NCBI RefSeq assembly: GCF_028416635.1
Contig: NZ_CP114013.1
Span: forward strand, 1,178,001 to 1,242,000
Direction of reading: 5' to 3'
DNA length: 64,000 nt
Origin: Baekduia alba
GTDB taxonomy: Bacteria; Actinomycetota; Thermoleophilia; Solirubrobacterales; Solirubrobacteraceae
Shown here: positions 15,769 to 25,206 of the stretch, piece by piece
Layout: each line of letters starts with the position of its first letter
How positions within the stretch are numbered: the first letter of the stretch is position 1
Notes under the pieces: model-generated
Seen by the model: the letters and a program-made list of their open reading frames with translations, nothing else
What the model was told of the DNA's origin: nothing
Databases searched by the model: none
Program-made: the position numbers and the translations under genes

Positions 15769-15778
15769 CGGTGCGCTG

Positions 15779-15784
15779 ACGTTA
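15779..15784 (-). promoter_or_regulatory. -10-like box TAACGT before upp
   Basis: On the minus strand TAACGT ends ten bases before the upp ATG. It lies in the 73-base divergent region shared with the CYTH-cytidine deaminase gene, which has TAGTAC at 15824-15829 on the other strand. Confidence 0.35.
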
Positions 15785-15841
15785 TCCGAGGCGGACCACC
15801 TTCGGGGATGTCGGATTCGCACGTAGTACGTTGGCCCACCG

Positions 15842-16768
15842 ATGGCCCCACACCGCAACGTCGAGCTCAAGGCCCGCGACCAGGACCCCGAGAGCACGCT
15901 CCGTGCGGCGCTCGCCCACGGCGCGCAGGATCACGGCGTCCTCCAGCAGGTCGACACCTACTTCGCCGCCCGCGAGGGCCGGCTCAAGCTCCGCGAGGAA
16001 CGGCGCGACGGCGCCGAGCCGGAGGCGACGCTGATCGCCTACGCGCGCGCCGACGCGGCCGCCGCGCGGACCAGCGCCTACCACCTGGTCGACGTCCCGG
16101 ACCCGGGAGCGCTCACCGCGGCGCTCGACGCGGCGCTCGGGACCGTCGTCGTGGTCCAGAAGCTCCGCCGACTCCTGCTCTGGGAGGACGTGCGGATCCA
16201 CCTCGACGAGGTCCAGGACCTGGGCACGTTCGTCGAGCTGGAGGCCGTCGCGCCGGCGGACTCCGACCTCGGCGACGAGCACCGCAAGGTCGCCGAGCTG
16301 CGCGCGGTCCTGAAGCTGGAGGACGAGCGCGTCGAGCCGCGAGGCTACGCCGCGCTGCTGCTGGCCGGCGGCGCCGCGACGCCGCGCCTGGTCGACCTCG
16401 CCCGCACCGCGATGGACCGTGCCTACGCGCCGTACTCCAACTTCCACGTCGGCGTCGCGCTGCGCGACGAGACCGGCGCGCTGCATGCCGGCGCCAACGT
16501 CGAGAACGGCGCCTACCCGCAGGGCAACTGCGCCGAGGCGTCGGCGATCGGAGCGCTCGTCGCCGGCGGCGGGCACCGGATCGCCGAGGCCGTCGTCATG
16601 GCCGACACCGCCCTGATCGTCCCCTGCGGCGGCTGCCGCCAGCGCCTGTCGGAGTTCGCGGGCCCTGACACCCCGATCCACCTGGCCGGCCCCGAGGGCG
16701 TGCGCCGGACCGTGACCCTCGCCGAGCTGCTCCCGCTCGCGTTCGACCTGGAGGACGCTGCGAAATGA
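15842..16768 (+). CDS. CYTH domain fused to cytidine deaminase
   Basis: A single 308-residue frame with two complete domains. Residues 1-179 are a CYTH (class IV adenylyl cyclase/triphosphatase tunnel) domain: RNVELKARD near the start, QQVDTYFAAREGRLKLREER, LRRLLLWEDVRIHLDEVQDL and GTFVELEAVAP. Residues 180-308 are cytidine deaminase: MDRAYAPYSNFHVGVALRDE, NVENGAYPQG, the zinc and catalytic motif NCAEASAI and the second zinc site PCGGCRQRL. The deaminase half converts (deoxy)cytidine to (deoxy)uridine; the CYTH half may hydrolyse a triphosphate or be catalytically silent. The join has no stop, no internal ribosome site, and the only internal ATG would cut the first helix of the deaminase, so the fusion looks genuine. 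Confidence 0.9.
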   Translation: MAPHRNVELKARDQDPESTLRAALAHGAQDHGVLQQVDTYFAAREGRLKLREERRDGAEPEATLIAYARADAAAARTSAYHLVDVPDPGALTAALDAALGTVVVVQKLRRLLLWEDVRIHLDEVQDLGTFVELEAVAPADSDLGDEHRKVAELRAVLKLEDERVEPRGYAALLLAGGAATPRLVDLARTAMDRAYAPYSNFHVGVALRDETGALHAGANVENGAYPQGNCAEASAIGALVAGGGHRIAEAVVMADTALIVPCGGCRQRLSEFAGPDTPIHLAGPEGVRRTVTLAELLPLAFDLEDAAK

Positions 16769-16854
16769 CTCGCGCACAGCGCTCGCATTCCGAGGCGGTG
16801 GCTCGCCTGGCGGCTCGCCACCGCGGCCTTCGTCCCTCGGAGGCCTGCGCATGA
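16765..16854 (+). CDS. 29-residue open reading frame coupled on both sides
   Basis: Between the cytidine deaminase fusion and the purine nucleoside phosphorylase gene lies a 29-codon frame (MTRAQRSHSEAVARLAARHR and nine more residues). Its ATG overlaps the upstream stop as ATGA and its own TGA overlaps the next ATG as ATGA, so ribosomes could pass through all three genes. The DNA also holds an inverted repeat (GCGGTGGC and GCCACCGC, about 16795-16824). No family is recognised. It may be a real peptide, a translational coupler, or a structured spacer. I saw no strong ribosome site of its own. Confidence 0.4.
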   Translation: MTRAQRSHSEAVARLAARHRGLRPSEACA

Positions 16855-17660
16855 CCGCCGCCGACGTGATCCGCGAGGCCGCGGGCGCCGATGCGCCCGC
16901 GCCGCGGCTCGCCCTCGTCCTGGGCTCCGGCCTCGGCGGGCTGGCCGAGGCCGTGCAGGACGCCACCGCGATCCCCTACAAGGATCTGCCCGGCTTCCCG
17001 GTCGGGTCGGTCGCCGGCCATGCCGGCCGGCTCGTGCTCGGCACGCTGGAGGGCACGCCCGTCGTCGTCCTCCAGGGCCGCGCCCACCTGTACGAGGGCA
17101 TCCCGGCGTCCGACCTCGCCGTCCCGGTGCGCACCGTCCGGGCGCTCGGCGCCGAGACGCTGGTCCTGACCAACGCGGCGGGCTCGATCAACCCGGCCGC
17201 CGGGCCGGGCGCGATCATGGCGCTGACCGACCACATCAACATGATGGGCGCCAACCCGCTGGCCGGTCCGAACGACGACCGCATCGGCCCGCGGTTCGTG
17301 GGCCTGGGCGACATCTACGACACCGACCTCCGCGGCGCGCTGCACCGCTGCGCGCAGGCCGAGGGCGTCGTGCTGCACGAGGGCGTCTACCTCGCGGTGC
17401 TCGGCCCGTCGTTCGAGACGCCGGCCGAGATCCGCGCGTTCCGCACGCTCGGCGCCGACGCCGTCGGCATGTCGACGGTCCCGGAGGCGATCGTCGCCCG
17501 CCACTGCGGGCTGCGCGTCGCCGCGGTGTCGGCGATCACGAACCTCGCCGAAGGCCTCGGCGCGGAGCCGCTGTCACACGAGCACACGCTGAAGAACGCC
17601 GCGATCGCCGCGCAGGACCTCCAGCGCGTCCTGTCGCGCTTCGTAAAGGAGTACAACTAG
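16851..17660 (+). CDS. punA: purine nucleoside phosphorylase, trimeric class
   Basis: A 269-residue enzyme that splits inosine, guanosine and their deoxy forms with phosphate into base and (deoxy)ribose 1-phosphate. Family II signatures are seen: LALVLGSGLGGLAEAV with the phosphate-site Ser, PVVVLQGRAHLYEGI, LVLTNAAGSINPA, VGMSTVPEAIVARHCGL and ITNLAEGL with the purine-site Asn. Length is typical. The start overlaps the preceding 29-codon frame (ATGA), and the thymidine phosphorylase ATG follows the stop directly, so this is the middle of a tight salvage operon. The alternative call, 5'-methylthioadenosine phosphorylase, is less likely from the NLA motif and the operon. Confidence 0.93.
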   Translation: MTAADVIREAAGADAPAPRLALVLGSGLGGLAEAVQDATAIPYKDLPGFPVGSVAGHAGRLVLGTLEGTPVVVLQGRAHLYEGIPASDLAVPVRTVRALGAETLVLTNAAGSINPAAGPGAIMALTDHINMMGANPLAGPNDDRIGPRFVGLGDIYDTDLRGALHRCAQAEGVVLHEGVYLAVLGPSFETPAEIRAFRTLGADAVGMSTVPEAIVARHCGLRVAAVSAITNLAEGLGAEPLSHEHTLKNAAIAAQDLQRVLSRFVKEYN

Positions 17661-18968
17661 ATGGCCGTTCGAGCCACCAAGGAGCTGCTGCGCGACAAGC
17701 GCGACGGCAAGGCGCTGACGCCCGACGAGCTGCGCTGGATCGCGTCGGGCATCGGCGACGGCACGCTCAGCGACGCGCAGTGCGCGGCGTTCGCGATGGC
17801 CGTGTTCTTCCGCGGCCTGGACGCCGAGGAGCTGCCGGCCTTCACGCTCGGCATGCGCGACAGCGGCACGGTCCTGGACTGGTCGGACATCGACAAGCCG
17901 GTGCTCGACAAGCACTCGACCGGCGGCGTGGGCGACAAGGTGTCGCTGATCCTCGCGCCGCTGATCGCCGCGTGCGGCGGCGCGACGCCGATGATCTCGG
18001 GCCGCGGCCTGGGCCACACCGGCGGCACGCTGGACAAGCTGGAGGCGATCCCGGGCTACGACGCGACGCCGTCGGGCCCGCTGATGGGCGAGGTGGTCCG
18101 CGCGGTGGGCTGCGTGATCGGCGGCCAGACCGACGACCTCGCGCCCGCCGACCGCAAGCTCTACGGCATCCGCGACGCGACCGGCAGCGTCGAGGCGATC
18201 CCGCTGATCGTCTCCTCGATCCTGTCCAAGAAGCTCGCGGCCGGGCTCGGCGGGCTCGTCATGGACGTCAAGCACGGCAACGGCGCGTTCATGGCGGAGT
18301 ACGACGACGCGCGCGCGCTCGCGCGAGCGCTGGTCGACGTCGCGGTCGCGGCCGGGCTGCCGACCGTGGCGCTGCTGACCGACATGAACCAGGTGCTCGG
18401 CGCGACCGCCGGCAACGCGCTCGAGGTCCGCGAGTCGATCGAGATCCTCAACAACGACCCGGACGCCGACCCACGCCTGGTCGAGGTCACGCTGGAGCTC
18501 ACCCGCGCGCTGCTCGACCTCGGTGGGATCGGGGACCGCGACCCCGAGGAGGCGCTGCGCTCCGGCGCCGCGGCCGAGCGCTTCGGCGCGATGGTCGCCG
18601 CCCTGGGCGGGCCGAGCGACATCATGGACAACTACGACGCGCATCTCGACCGGGCGCCGGTCGTCCGCGAGGTCTTCCCCGACGAGGACGGCGTCGTCGG
18701 CGCCCACGACACGCGCGCGCTGGGCATCGCCGTGATGAACCTCGGCGGCGGCCGCAAGGTCGAGAGCGACGTCATCGACATGGCCGTCGGCCTCGACGCG
18801 GTCGCCGGCCCCGGCGCGGACGTCGCGCGCGGCGGCCGCCCGCTGGCGATCGTGCACGCGCGCGACGAGGCGGGCGCCGACGCGGCGGAGGCCGCGGTGC
18901 GGGCCGCGATCACCGTCGGCGACTCCGCGCCGGACCCGTCCCCGATCGTGGCGGAGGTGCTGCGATGA
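17661..18968 (+). CDS. deoA: thymidine phosphorylase
   Basis: A 435-residue enzyme that splits thymidine (and deoxyuridine) with phosphate into base and deoxyribose 1-phosphate. The N-terminal helical part (LTPDELRWIASGIGDGTLSD) leads into the signature KHSTGGVGDKVSLILAPLIA, then ISGRGLGHTGGTLDKLEAIP; later VMDVKHGNGAFMAEYDDARA and GLPTVALLTDMNQVLG fit pyrimidine phosphorylases. Length is normal. Some family members also use uridine. It begins immediately after the punA stop and its own stop overlaps the adenosine deaminase start (ATGA), so the three genes are translated as one unit. Confidence 0.95.
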   Translation: MAVRATKELLRDKRDGKALTPDELRWIASGIGDGTLSDAQCAAFAMAVFFRGLDAEELPAFTLGMRDSGTVLDWSDIDKPVLDKHSTGGVGDKVSLILAPLIAACGGATPMISGRGLGHTGGTLDKLEAIPGYDATPSGPLMGEVVRAVGCVIGGQTDDLAPADRKLYGIRDATGSVEAIPLIVSSILSKKLAAGLGGLVMDVKHGNGAFMAEYDDARALARALVDVAVAAGLPTVALLTDMNQVLGATAGNALEVRESIEILNNDPDADPRLVEVTLELTRALLDLGGIGDRDPEEALRSGAAAERFGAMVAALGGPSDIMDNYDAHLDRAPVVREVFPDEDGVVGAHDTRALGIAVMNLGGGRKVESDVIDMAVGLDAVAGPGADVARGGRPLAIVHARDEAGADAAEAAVRAAITVGDSAPDPSPIVAEVLR

Positions 18969-19957
18969 CCACCGACGTCCTGAGCGTCCCCAAGGCCGAG
19001 TTGCACGTCCACCTCGAGGGCACCGCCACGCCGGACCTCGTCGCGCGCCTCGCGCGGCGCAACGGCATCGCGCTGCCCGACGACCTGTTCCGCGACGACG
19101 GCACCTTCGCCTGGGTCGACTTCCTGGACTTCCTGAGGTCCTACGACAAGGCCGCGTCGGCGATCCGCACCGGCGCCGACTACCGCGACGTCACCTACGA
19201 GTACCTGAGCGCGTGCGCGGCGGAGGGCGCCGTGTACGTCGAGCTGATCGCCAGCCTCGACCACGGCCGGCACGTCGGCCTGGCCGACGAGGAGCACCTG
19301 GCCGGCATCGCGCAGGGGATCGACGACGCCCGGCGCGACCACGGCATCGTCGGCCGCATCATCTCCTCGATCGTCCGCAACTTCGGCGTGGCCGACTGCG
19401 AGGACGTCGCGCGGCGCACCGTGGCCCTCGACCACCCCTACGTGGTCGGCTTCAACATGGCCGGCGACGAGGCCGGCTTCCCGGCCGGCGACTACGCCCG
19501 CGCGTTCGCGATCGCGGCCGACGCGGGCCTGGGCTGCTCGGTCCACGCGGGCGAGCACGCGGGGCCGGAATCGATCCGCGCCGCGCTGAAGCTGCCCGGC
19601 GTCGTGCGAATTTCTCACGGTGTTCGGGCGGTCGAGGACCCCAGACTGGTCGAAGAGCTCGCGGCGCGCGAGATCGTCCTCGAGGTGTGCCCGACGTCCA
19701 ACGTCGTGCTCGGCGTCTTCCCGACCTACGAGGACCATCCGCTGGGCGCGCTGCGCGCCGCCGGGGTCCCGGTCACGTTGGGATCAGACGACCCGCCGTA
19801 TTTCGGGACGACGATCGGCCGCGAGTACGAACTGGCCCACGAACGGCTCGGATGCACGCTCGACGACCTCCGGGCGATCACCGAAACCGCGCTCGATGCG
19901 GCCTTCTCGGACACAGAAGGTGTGGTCAACCGACCTGACCGCCGAACGGACCTGTAG
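18965..19957 (+). CDS. add: adenosine deaminase
   Basis: A 330-residue TIM-barrel deaminase that converts (deoxy)adenosine to (deoxy)inosine for the phosphorylase upstream. Metal ligands are visible as ELHVHLEGTA at the start, SVHAGEHAGPESIRAAL in the middle, RISHGVRAV, and SDDPPYFGTT near the C-terminus. The DDPPYF phrase is also near that of adenine deaminases of the same fold, so adenine remains a possible substrate, but the operon favours nucleosides. The ATG overlaps the deoA stop. The coding sequence ends 75 bases before the solute-binding lipoprotein gene, which may have its own promoter. Confidence 0.9.
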   Translation: MTTDVLSVPKAELHVHLEGTATPDLVARLARRNGIALPDDLFRDDGTFAWVDFLDFLRSYDKAASAIRTGADYRDVTYEYLSACAAEGAVYVELIASLDHGRHVGLADEEHLAGIAQGIDDARRDHGIVGRIISSIVRNFGVADCEDVARRTVALDHPYVVGFNMAGDEAGFPAGDYARAFAIAADAGLGCSVHAGEHAGPESIRAALKLPGVVRISHGVRAVEDPRLVEELAAREIVLEVCPTSNVVLGVFPTYEDHPLGALRAAGVPVTLGSDDPPYFGTTIGREYELAHERLGCTLDDLRAITETALDAAFSDTEGVVNRPDRRTDL

Positions 19958-20032
19958 CCTGCGCGCGCGGCCAGGGTCGGCCGCGCTGTCCCTCAGCAGT
20001 CCCGTTCAATCCCAGAGGGAGTTCTCTCGCAA

Positions 20033-21103
20033 GTGCGCGCACGTTCCACTCGCCGAGCCATCGCCGCTATCGGCATGGCAGGCATCCTGATCACCGCGGC
20101 AGGCTGCGGCTCCGACGACGACAGCAGCAGCACGTCGTCGTCCTCGGGCACCGCCTCGACCGCGGCCGCTCCGGCCAAGAAGTCGATCAAGGTCGGTCTC
20201 GTGACCGACATCGGCGGCCTCAACGACCGCTCGTTCAACTCGCTGGCCAACCAGGGCCTCGAGACGGCGAAGTCCTCGCTCGGCATCGAGGGCCGAGTGC
20301 TGACCTCGAAGTCCAACGCGGACTACGTCCCGAACCTGTCCACGCTGGCCCAGCAGAAGTACGACCTCGTCATCGGCGTCGGCTTCCTGATGGCCGATGC
20401 GGTCGGCACCGTCGCCAAGAAGTTCCCGGACACCAAGTTCGCGATCATCGACGTCGACGCGACCGGCCTGAAGGGCAAGCCGACCAACGTCGAGGGCCTG
20501 CTCTTCAAGGAGCAGCAGTCCGGCTACCTGGCGGGCTACCTCGCCGGCCTGTACGCCAAGGACAACAACATCAAGACGATCTCGTCCGTCGGCGGTCAGA
20601 AGATCCCGCCGGTCGACCACTACATCGCGGGCTACCAGGCCGGCGCCAAGGCGGCCGACCCGGGCATCAAGACGCTCAACGCCTACTCCCAGGACTTCGT
20701 CGACCAGGCGAAGTGCAAGGAGATCGCGCTGAACCAGATCGCCCAGGGCTCCGGCGTCGTGTTCCAGGTCGCCGGCCAGTGTGGCCTCGGCGCGCTGGAC
20801 GCCGCCAAGGAGAAGGGCAAGCAGGGCATCGGCGTCGACGCCGACCAGGCCTACCTCGGCGCCCACATCCTGACCTCGGCCATCAAGAAGGTCGACGTCG
20901 CGGTGACGGACACGGTCAAGCAGGTCCAGGCCGACAAGTTCACCGGTGGCGCCAACACCACGTTCGAGGTCTCGAACGGTGGCGCGGGCATCGGCAAGAT
21001 CGGCGCGGCCGGCACGAAGTACCAGTCGCAGATCGACGAGGTCACGGCCAAGTTGAAGGACGGCACCATCACGCCGCCCGACACCGTCACGGCCTCCAAG
21101 TAG
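20033..21103 (+). CDS. BMP-family nucleoside-binding lipoprotein of an ABC importer
   Basis: A 356-residue lipoprotein. The signal peptide ends in the lipobox LITAAGC with Cys at residue 25, followed by a Ser/Asp-rich linker and the BMP/PnrA fold (KVGLVTDIGGLNDRSFNSLA, then VIGVGFLMADAVGTVAKKFP and GVVFQVAGQCGLGALDAAKE). PnrA-like proteins bind purine and pyrimidine nucleosides. It would sit on the outer face of the membrane and hand nucleosides to the permeases encoded downstream. The GTG start follows GGGAG at a spacing of about 11. The neighbours for nucleoside breakdown on both sides strongly support the substrate class. Confidence 0.93.
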   Translation: MRARSTRRAIAAIGMAGILITAAGCGSDDDSSSTSSSSGTASTAAAPAKKSIKVGLVTDIGGLNDRSFNSLANQGLETAKSSLGIEGRVLTSKSNADYVPNLSTLAQQKYDLVIGVGFLMADAVGTVAKKFPDTKFAIIDVDATGLKGKPTNVEGLLFKEQQSGYLAGYLAGLYAKDNNIKTISSVGGQKIPPVDHYIAGYQAGAKAADPGIKTLNAYSQDFVDQAKCKEIALNQIAQGSGVVFQVAGQCGLGALDAAKEKGKQGIGVDADQAYLGAHILTSAIKKVDVAVTDTVKQVQADKFTGGANTTFEVSNGGAGIGKIGAAGTKYQSQIDEVTAKLKDGTITPPDTVTASK

Positions 21104-21120
21104 GACCACGGTCCACGTCG

Positions 21121-21126
21121 TACGCT
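21121..21126 (+). promoter_or_regulatory. -10-like box TACGCT before the ABC ATPase gene
   Basis: TACGCT ends seven bases before the GTG at 21134, in the 30-base gap after the binding-protein gene. It may allow separate transcription of the ATPase and permease genes. Confidence 0.28.
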
Positions 21127-21133
21127 GGCGGCT

Positions 21134-22672
21134 GTGACGCCAACGGAAGCATCTGGTGCCGCGGGGCTCGCTCTCGAGCTCCGCGGCATCACCAAGCGCT
21201 TCGGCGCGCTGACGGCCAACGACGCCGTCGACCTCCAGCTGCGGCGTGGGGAGATCCACGCCCTGCTGGGGGAGAACGGCGCCGGCAAGTCCACGTTGAT
21301 GAACGTGGTCTACGGGATGCTCACGCCCGACGAGGGCGAGATCCTGGTCGACGGCCAGACGACGACGGTGTCGTCGCCCCGCGACGCGATGGACCAGGGC
21401 ATCGGCATGGTGTTCCAGCACTTCATGCTGATCCCGGTCCTGACCGTGGCCGAGAACCTCGTGCTCGGCGCCGAGGGGCCGTCGAAGCGCGGGTTGCTCG
21501 ACCTCGCCGGGGCCAAGCGCCGGACGCGCGAGCTGAGCGAGCGCTACGGGTTGAAGGTCGACCCCGACGCGCGCGTCTCGGACGTGTCGGTCGGCCAGCA
21601 GCAGCGCATCGAGATCCTGCGCGCGCTCGACCGCGGCGCGAAGATCCTGGTGCTCGACGAGCCGACGGCGGTCCTCACGGCGCAGGAGACGGCCGAGCTG
21701 ACCGAGGTCCTGCGCGGGCTGCGCGACGGCGGCACGTCGGTCGTCTTCATCACCCACAAGCTTCATGAGGTCCTCGAGGTCGCCGACCGCGTCACCGTGC
21801 TGCGGCGCGGCAAGACCGTCGGGACGATCGACACCGCGGGCGCCGACGAGGCGTCGCTGGCCCGGATGATGGTCGGGCGCGACGTCGTCCTACGCGTCGA
21901 GAAGGAGCCGGGCACGCCCGGCGAGGCGCTGCTGGAGATCGACGCCGTCCACGCGATCGACGACCGCGGCCTGCCCGCCGTCGACGGCGTGTCGCTGACC
22001 GTCGCGGCCGGTGAGATCGTCGCCGTGGCCGGCATCGACGGCAACGGCCAGTCCGAGCTGATCGACGCGATCGCCGGCCTGCGCCCGGTCACGTCGGGCG
22101 CCGTGCGCCTGCGGGGCACCGACATCACCAACTGCTCGCCGCGCCAGGCACGCGAGGCCGGCGTCGGCCACATCGCCGAGGACCGCCACGCGCGCGGCCT
22201 CGTGCTCGACTTCTCGCTGGCGGAGAACCTCGCGCTCAACGACTACCGCCACGGCACCAAGATGGGGTTGCTGAACCCGCGACGCATGCTCGACGGCGCC
22301 AAGCGCCTGCTGACCGAGTTCGACGTGCGCGGCGGCGAGCCGGCCACGCCGGCCCGCTCGCTGTCGGGCGGCAATCAGCAGAAGGTCGTGATCGCGCGCG
22401 AGGTGTCCGGCAACCCGGACGCGCTGATCGCCGCGCAGCCGACGCGCGGGCTGGACGTCGGCGCGATCGAGTTCGTGCACCGGCGGCTGCTCGCGGAGCG
22501 CGACGCCGGCCGCGCCATCCTGCTGTTCTCGCTGGAGCTCGAAGAGGTGCGGGCGCTGGCCGACCGCATCCTGGTGATCTACGACGGGCGGATCGTCGGC
22601 GAGCTGCCGCCGACCGCCTCCGACGAGGAGCTGGGCCTGCTGATGACCGGCTCGGGGAGCGCGCGGGCATGA
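21134..22672 (+). CDS. nucleoside ABC importer, duplicated ATPase subunit
   Basis: A 512-residue protein with two ABC domains. The first has Walker [10 protein letters not shown] near residue 45, signature [15 protein letters not shown] and Walker [14 protein letters not shown]. The second has a degenerate Walker A ([10 protein letters not shown], without Lys), signature [14 protein letters not shown] and [18 protein letters not shown]. This asymmetric pattern is the norm for ATPases of the BMP/ribose type. It drives uptake through the two permeases that follow. Its stop overlaps the first permease start (ATGA). Length is normal for the YufO/NupA-like group. Confidence 0.95.
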   Translation: MTPTEASGAAGLALELRGITKRFGALTANDAVDLQLRRGEIHALLGENGAGKSTLMNVVYGMLTPDEGEILVDGQTTTVSSPRDAMDQGIGMVFQHFMLIPVLTVAENLVLGAEGPSKRGLLDLAGAKRRTRELSERYGLKVDPDARVSDVSVGQQQRIEILRALDRGAKILVLDEPTAVLTAQETAELTEVLRGLRDGGTSVVFITHKLHEVLEVADRVTVLRRGKTVGTIDTAGADEASLARMMVGRDVVLRVEKEPGTPGEALLEIDAVHAIDDRGLPAVDGVSLTVAAGEIVAVAGIDGNGQSELIDAIAGLRPVTSGAVRLRGTDITNCSPRQAREAGVGHIAEDRHARGLVLDFSLAENLALNDYRHGTKMGLLNPRRMLDGAKRLLTEFDVRGGEPATPARSLSGGNQQKVVIAREVSGNPDALIAAQPTRGLDVGAIEFVHRRLLAERDAGRAILLFSLELEEVRALADRILVIYDGRIVGELPPTASDEELGLLMTGSGSARA

Positions 22673-23907
22673 GCGAGCAGACGCCGCCCGTCCCGCCGAA
22701 CGACCTCGGGCCGCAGGGCGCGACCGTCGGCGCGCGCATGGGCATCGCGATGAAGGCCGGCGGCATCGTCGCGCCGATCCTCACGGTGCTCTTCGCGTTC
22801 CTGATCGGCGGGCTGGTCGTGCTGATCACGGGCCACAACCCGATCGACACCTACAAGGCGATCTTCGACGGCACCGGCCTGCAGTGGCTGTTCCCGTGGA
22901 CGACGGGCGCCGACCGCGACACCGCGGCGATCAACCTCCAGCAGACGCTGCTCGTGACCGGGCCGCTGATCCTGCTCGGGCTCGCCGTCGGCTACGCGTT
23001 CCGCGCCGGCCTGTTCAACATCGGCGGCCAGGGCCAGTACATCGTCGGCTCGATCGTCGCGGTGTGGTCGGGCTCGTCGTGGGCCGGGATGCCGCACGTG
23101 CTGCACGTCGTGCTGTGCATGATCCTGGCGACGCTGGCGGGCGCGTTCTGGGCCGGGATCTCGGGCTTCCTGCGCGCGGTGACCGGCGCCAACGAGGTCA
23201 TCACCACCATCATGCTCAACTGGATCGCGATCTGGCTGGGCGTCTACCTCTTCTCGCTCGGCGGGCCGCTGCAGAACGACGCGCAGCCCGACGTCCCGAT
23301 CTCCAACGACGTCGTGTCGGGCGCCAAGCTCCACGTCTTCTGGGGCGACCCGGAGTTGCAGGGCCTGCACATCGGCATCTTCGTCGCGCTGGCCGCGGCG
23401 TTCGTCTACTGGATCCTGCTGAACCGGTCGACGAAGGGCTACGAGGCGCGCGCGGTCGGCTTCAACCCGGAGGCCGCGCGCTACTCGGGCATCAAGGTCG
23501 GCCGCACGTACGTGCTGGTCATGGCCACCTGCGGCGCGCTCGCCGGCCTGGCCGGGTCGCTGGACGTCCTCGGCTGGCAGTTCCACCTGGCGACCAACGA
23601 CATCCAGGGGACGCAGCTGGCGTTCTACGGGATCGCCGTCGCGCTGCTGGGCCGCAACACGGCGATCGGGACGTGTGTCGCGGCGCTGCTTTTCGGGGCG
23701 CTGTTGAACGGCACGTCGGTGCGCAACCTCGACCCGGCGGTGTTCGAGCCGGAGCTCGCGCAGAACCTGACGACGGTGATCCAGGGCCTCGTCGTGCTGT
23801 TCGTCAGCGCCGACGTCCTGATCCTGATGATCTACAACAAGCTCCGGATCCGGCGCAAGCGGCCGCCCGGGGCGACGGCCGGCGAGCCCGTCGAGGTGGC
23901 CGCATGA
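22669..23907 (+). CDS. nucleoside ABC importer, permease 1
   Basis: A 412-residue membrane protein of the branched-chain/ribose-type permease fold, YufP-like. After a roughly 30-residue cytoplasmic lead come about ten helices; the family phrases [20 protein letters not shown] with [14 protein letters not shown] and [20 protein letters not shown] are present, then [20 protein letters not shown]. It has the extended extracellular loop found in the first permease of this importer type. It starts inside the ATPase stop and overlaps permease 2 by four bases, so the subunits are translated together. Confidence 0.93.
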   Translation: MSEQTPPVPPNDLGPQGATVGARMGIAMKAGGIVAPILTVLFAFLIGGLVVLITGHNPIDTYKAIFDGTGLQWLFPWTTGADRDTAAINLQQTLLVTGPLILLGLAVGYAFRAGLFNIGGQGQYIVGSIVAVWSGSSWAGMPHVLHVVLCMILATLAGAFWAGISGFLRAVTGANEVITTIMLNWIAIWLGVYLFSLGGPLQNDAQPDVPISNDVVSGAKLHVFWGDPELQGLHIGIFVALAAAFVYWILLNRSTKGYEARAVGFNPEAARYSGIKVGRTYVLVMATCGALAGLAGSLDVLGWQFHLATNDIQGTQLAFYGIAVALLGRNTAIGTCVAALLFGALLNGTSVRNLDPAVFEPELAQNLTTVIQGLVVLFVSADVLILMIYNKLRIRRKRPPGATAGEPVEVAA

Positions 23908-25142
23908 GCGGGACCGAGTCGATCGTCAAGGGGCTGCGCTCCTCGGGCGGCGAGCCGGGCGCCGACGGGCCGGTCACGCGCGAGCGCTGGCTCGGCTGGC
24001 TGGGCATCGCGCTCGGCCTGATCGCGTTCCTGATCACGCTGCCGCCGTTCGAGGTCCGCACGGCGGTGCCGTCCTACCTGATCGCGCTGATCGCGCTGAC
24101 GCTCGGCGTGTCCTCGATCCTGGGCGGCGAGAAGCGCGTGGGCGGCGGGGCGGTCGCCGCGGCGCTGTTCGGCGCGTTGGGCGCCTTCGCCGCGTCGCAC
24201 TCCGGCGTGTCGCACCTGGAGGTCGTGGTCTCCTGGAGCGCGCTGACCGCCGCGATGCTGCGCTACGCGACGCCGCTGACCTTCGCCGCGCTGGGCGGCC
24301 TGGTGTCGGAGCGCTCCGGCGTCGTCAACATCGCGCTCGAGGGCATGATGCTGATGGGCGCGTTCTTCGCGGCCTACGGCGCCGACAAGACCGGCTCGTG
24401 GGTCGGTGGCCTGCTGATCGGCATGCTGGCCGGCATGGCGCTCGCGGCGATCCACGCGATCTTCGCGATCTCGCTGCGGTCCGACCAGATCGTCGTCGGC
24501 ACCGGCCTGAACTTCCTCGCGCTGGGCCTGACGGGCTACATGTACGTCGACACCTACGGCGCCAACGGCACGCCCGACAACCTGCCGTCGGTCCCGGAGG
24601 TCAACCTCCCGACGGACTCGCTCGGGTTCATCGGGCAGGCGATCTCGCAGCTGAACCTCCTGGTGTGGGGCTCGCTGGTGGCGGTCGTCCTGGTGTGGAT
24701 CGTGGTCTTCCGCTCGCGGCTGGGCCTGCGGCTGCGGTCGGTGGGCGAGAACCCGCGCGCGGCGGAGACCGTCGGCATCAGCGTGTTCGCGATCCGCTAC
24801 GGCGCGGTGATCGCGTCGGGCGCGCTGGCCGCGCTGGGCGGCGCGTTCCTGTCGATCGGCTTCGTGCACTCGTTCTCGCAGAACATGACCGCGGGGCGCG
24901 GGTTCATCGCGCTGGCGGCGCTGATCTTCGGACGCTGGCGGCCGGGTGGCCTGCTGGCGGCGACGCTGCTGTTCGGCTTCTCCAGCGCGCTGGCGCAGCG
25001 CCTGCCGGAGTTCTCGCCGCAGCTCGCGACGCTGTTCCAGGCGCTGCCGTACGTGTTGACGCTGATCGCCGTGGCGGGCGTGGTCGGGCGCTCGACGCCG
25101 CCGGCCGCCGACGGCGTGCCGTACACGCGCGAAGGGAAGTGA
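23904..25142 (+). CDS. nucleoside ABC importer, permease 2
   Basis: A 412-residue permease, YufQ-like. It begins with a roughly 30-residue polar stretch, then three helices that are extra relative to the core (residues about 30-95), followed by the core fold (RYATPLTFAALGGLVSERSG, then VVNIALEGMMLMGAFFAAYG, and LRSDQIVVGTGLNFLALGLT). The later segment RFIRP-like GFIALAALIFGRWRPGGLLA matches the family. The ATG overlaps the permease 1 stop. The stop is followed by a 103-base gap containing a strong hairpin before the deoC start. The extra N-terminal helices are common in actinobacterial members. Confidence 0.92.
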   Translation: MSGTESIVKGLRSSGGEPGADGPVTRERWLGWLGIALGLIAFLITLPPFEVRTAVPSYLIALIALTLGVSSILGGEKRVGGGAVAAALFGALGAFAASHSGVSHLEVVVSWSALTAAMLRYATPLTFAALGGLVSERSGVVNIALEGMMLMGAFFAAYGADKTGSWVGGLLIGMLAGMALAAIHAIFAISLRSDQIVVGTGLNFLALGLTGYMYVDTYGANGTPDNLPSVPEVNLPTDSLGFIGQAISQLNLLVWGSLVAVVLVWIVVFRSRLGLRLRSVGENPRAAETVGISVFAIRYGAVIASGALAALGGAFLSIGFVHSFSQNMTAGRGFIALAALIFGRWRPGGLLAATLLFGFSSALAQRLPEFSPQLATLFQALPYVLTLIAVAGVVGRSTPPAADGVPYTREGK

Positions 25143-25206
25143 CCACGCCGCCAGGCGTCGGGCGCCGCGGGTTCGGCCCTGTGGCCCGGCACCCGCTGCG
25201 AAACGA

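Noticed and set aside
16378-16768. Independent cytidine deaminase gene starting inside the fusion
   Set aside because: The only internal ATG (16411) removes part of the first helix and has no ribosome site, while the CYTH frame runs through without a stop.
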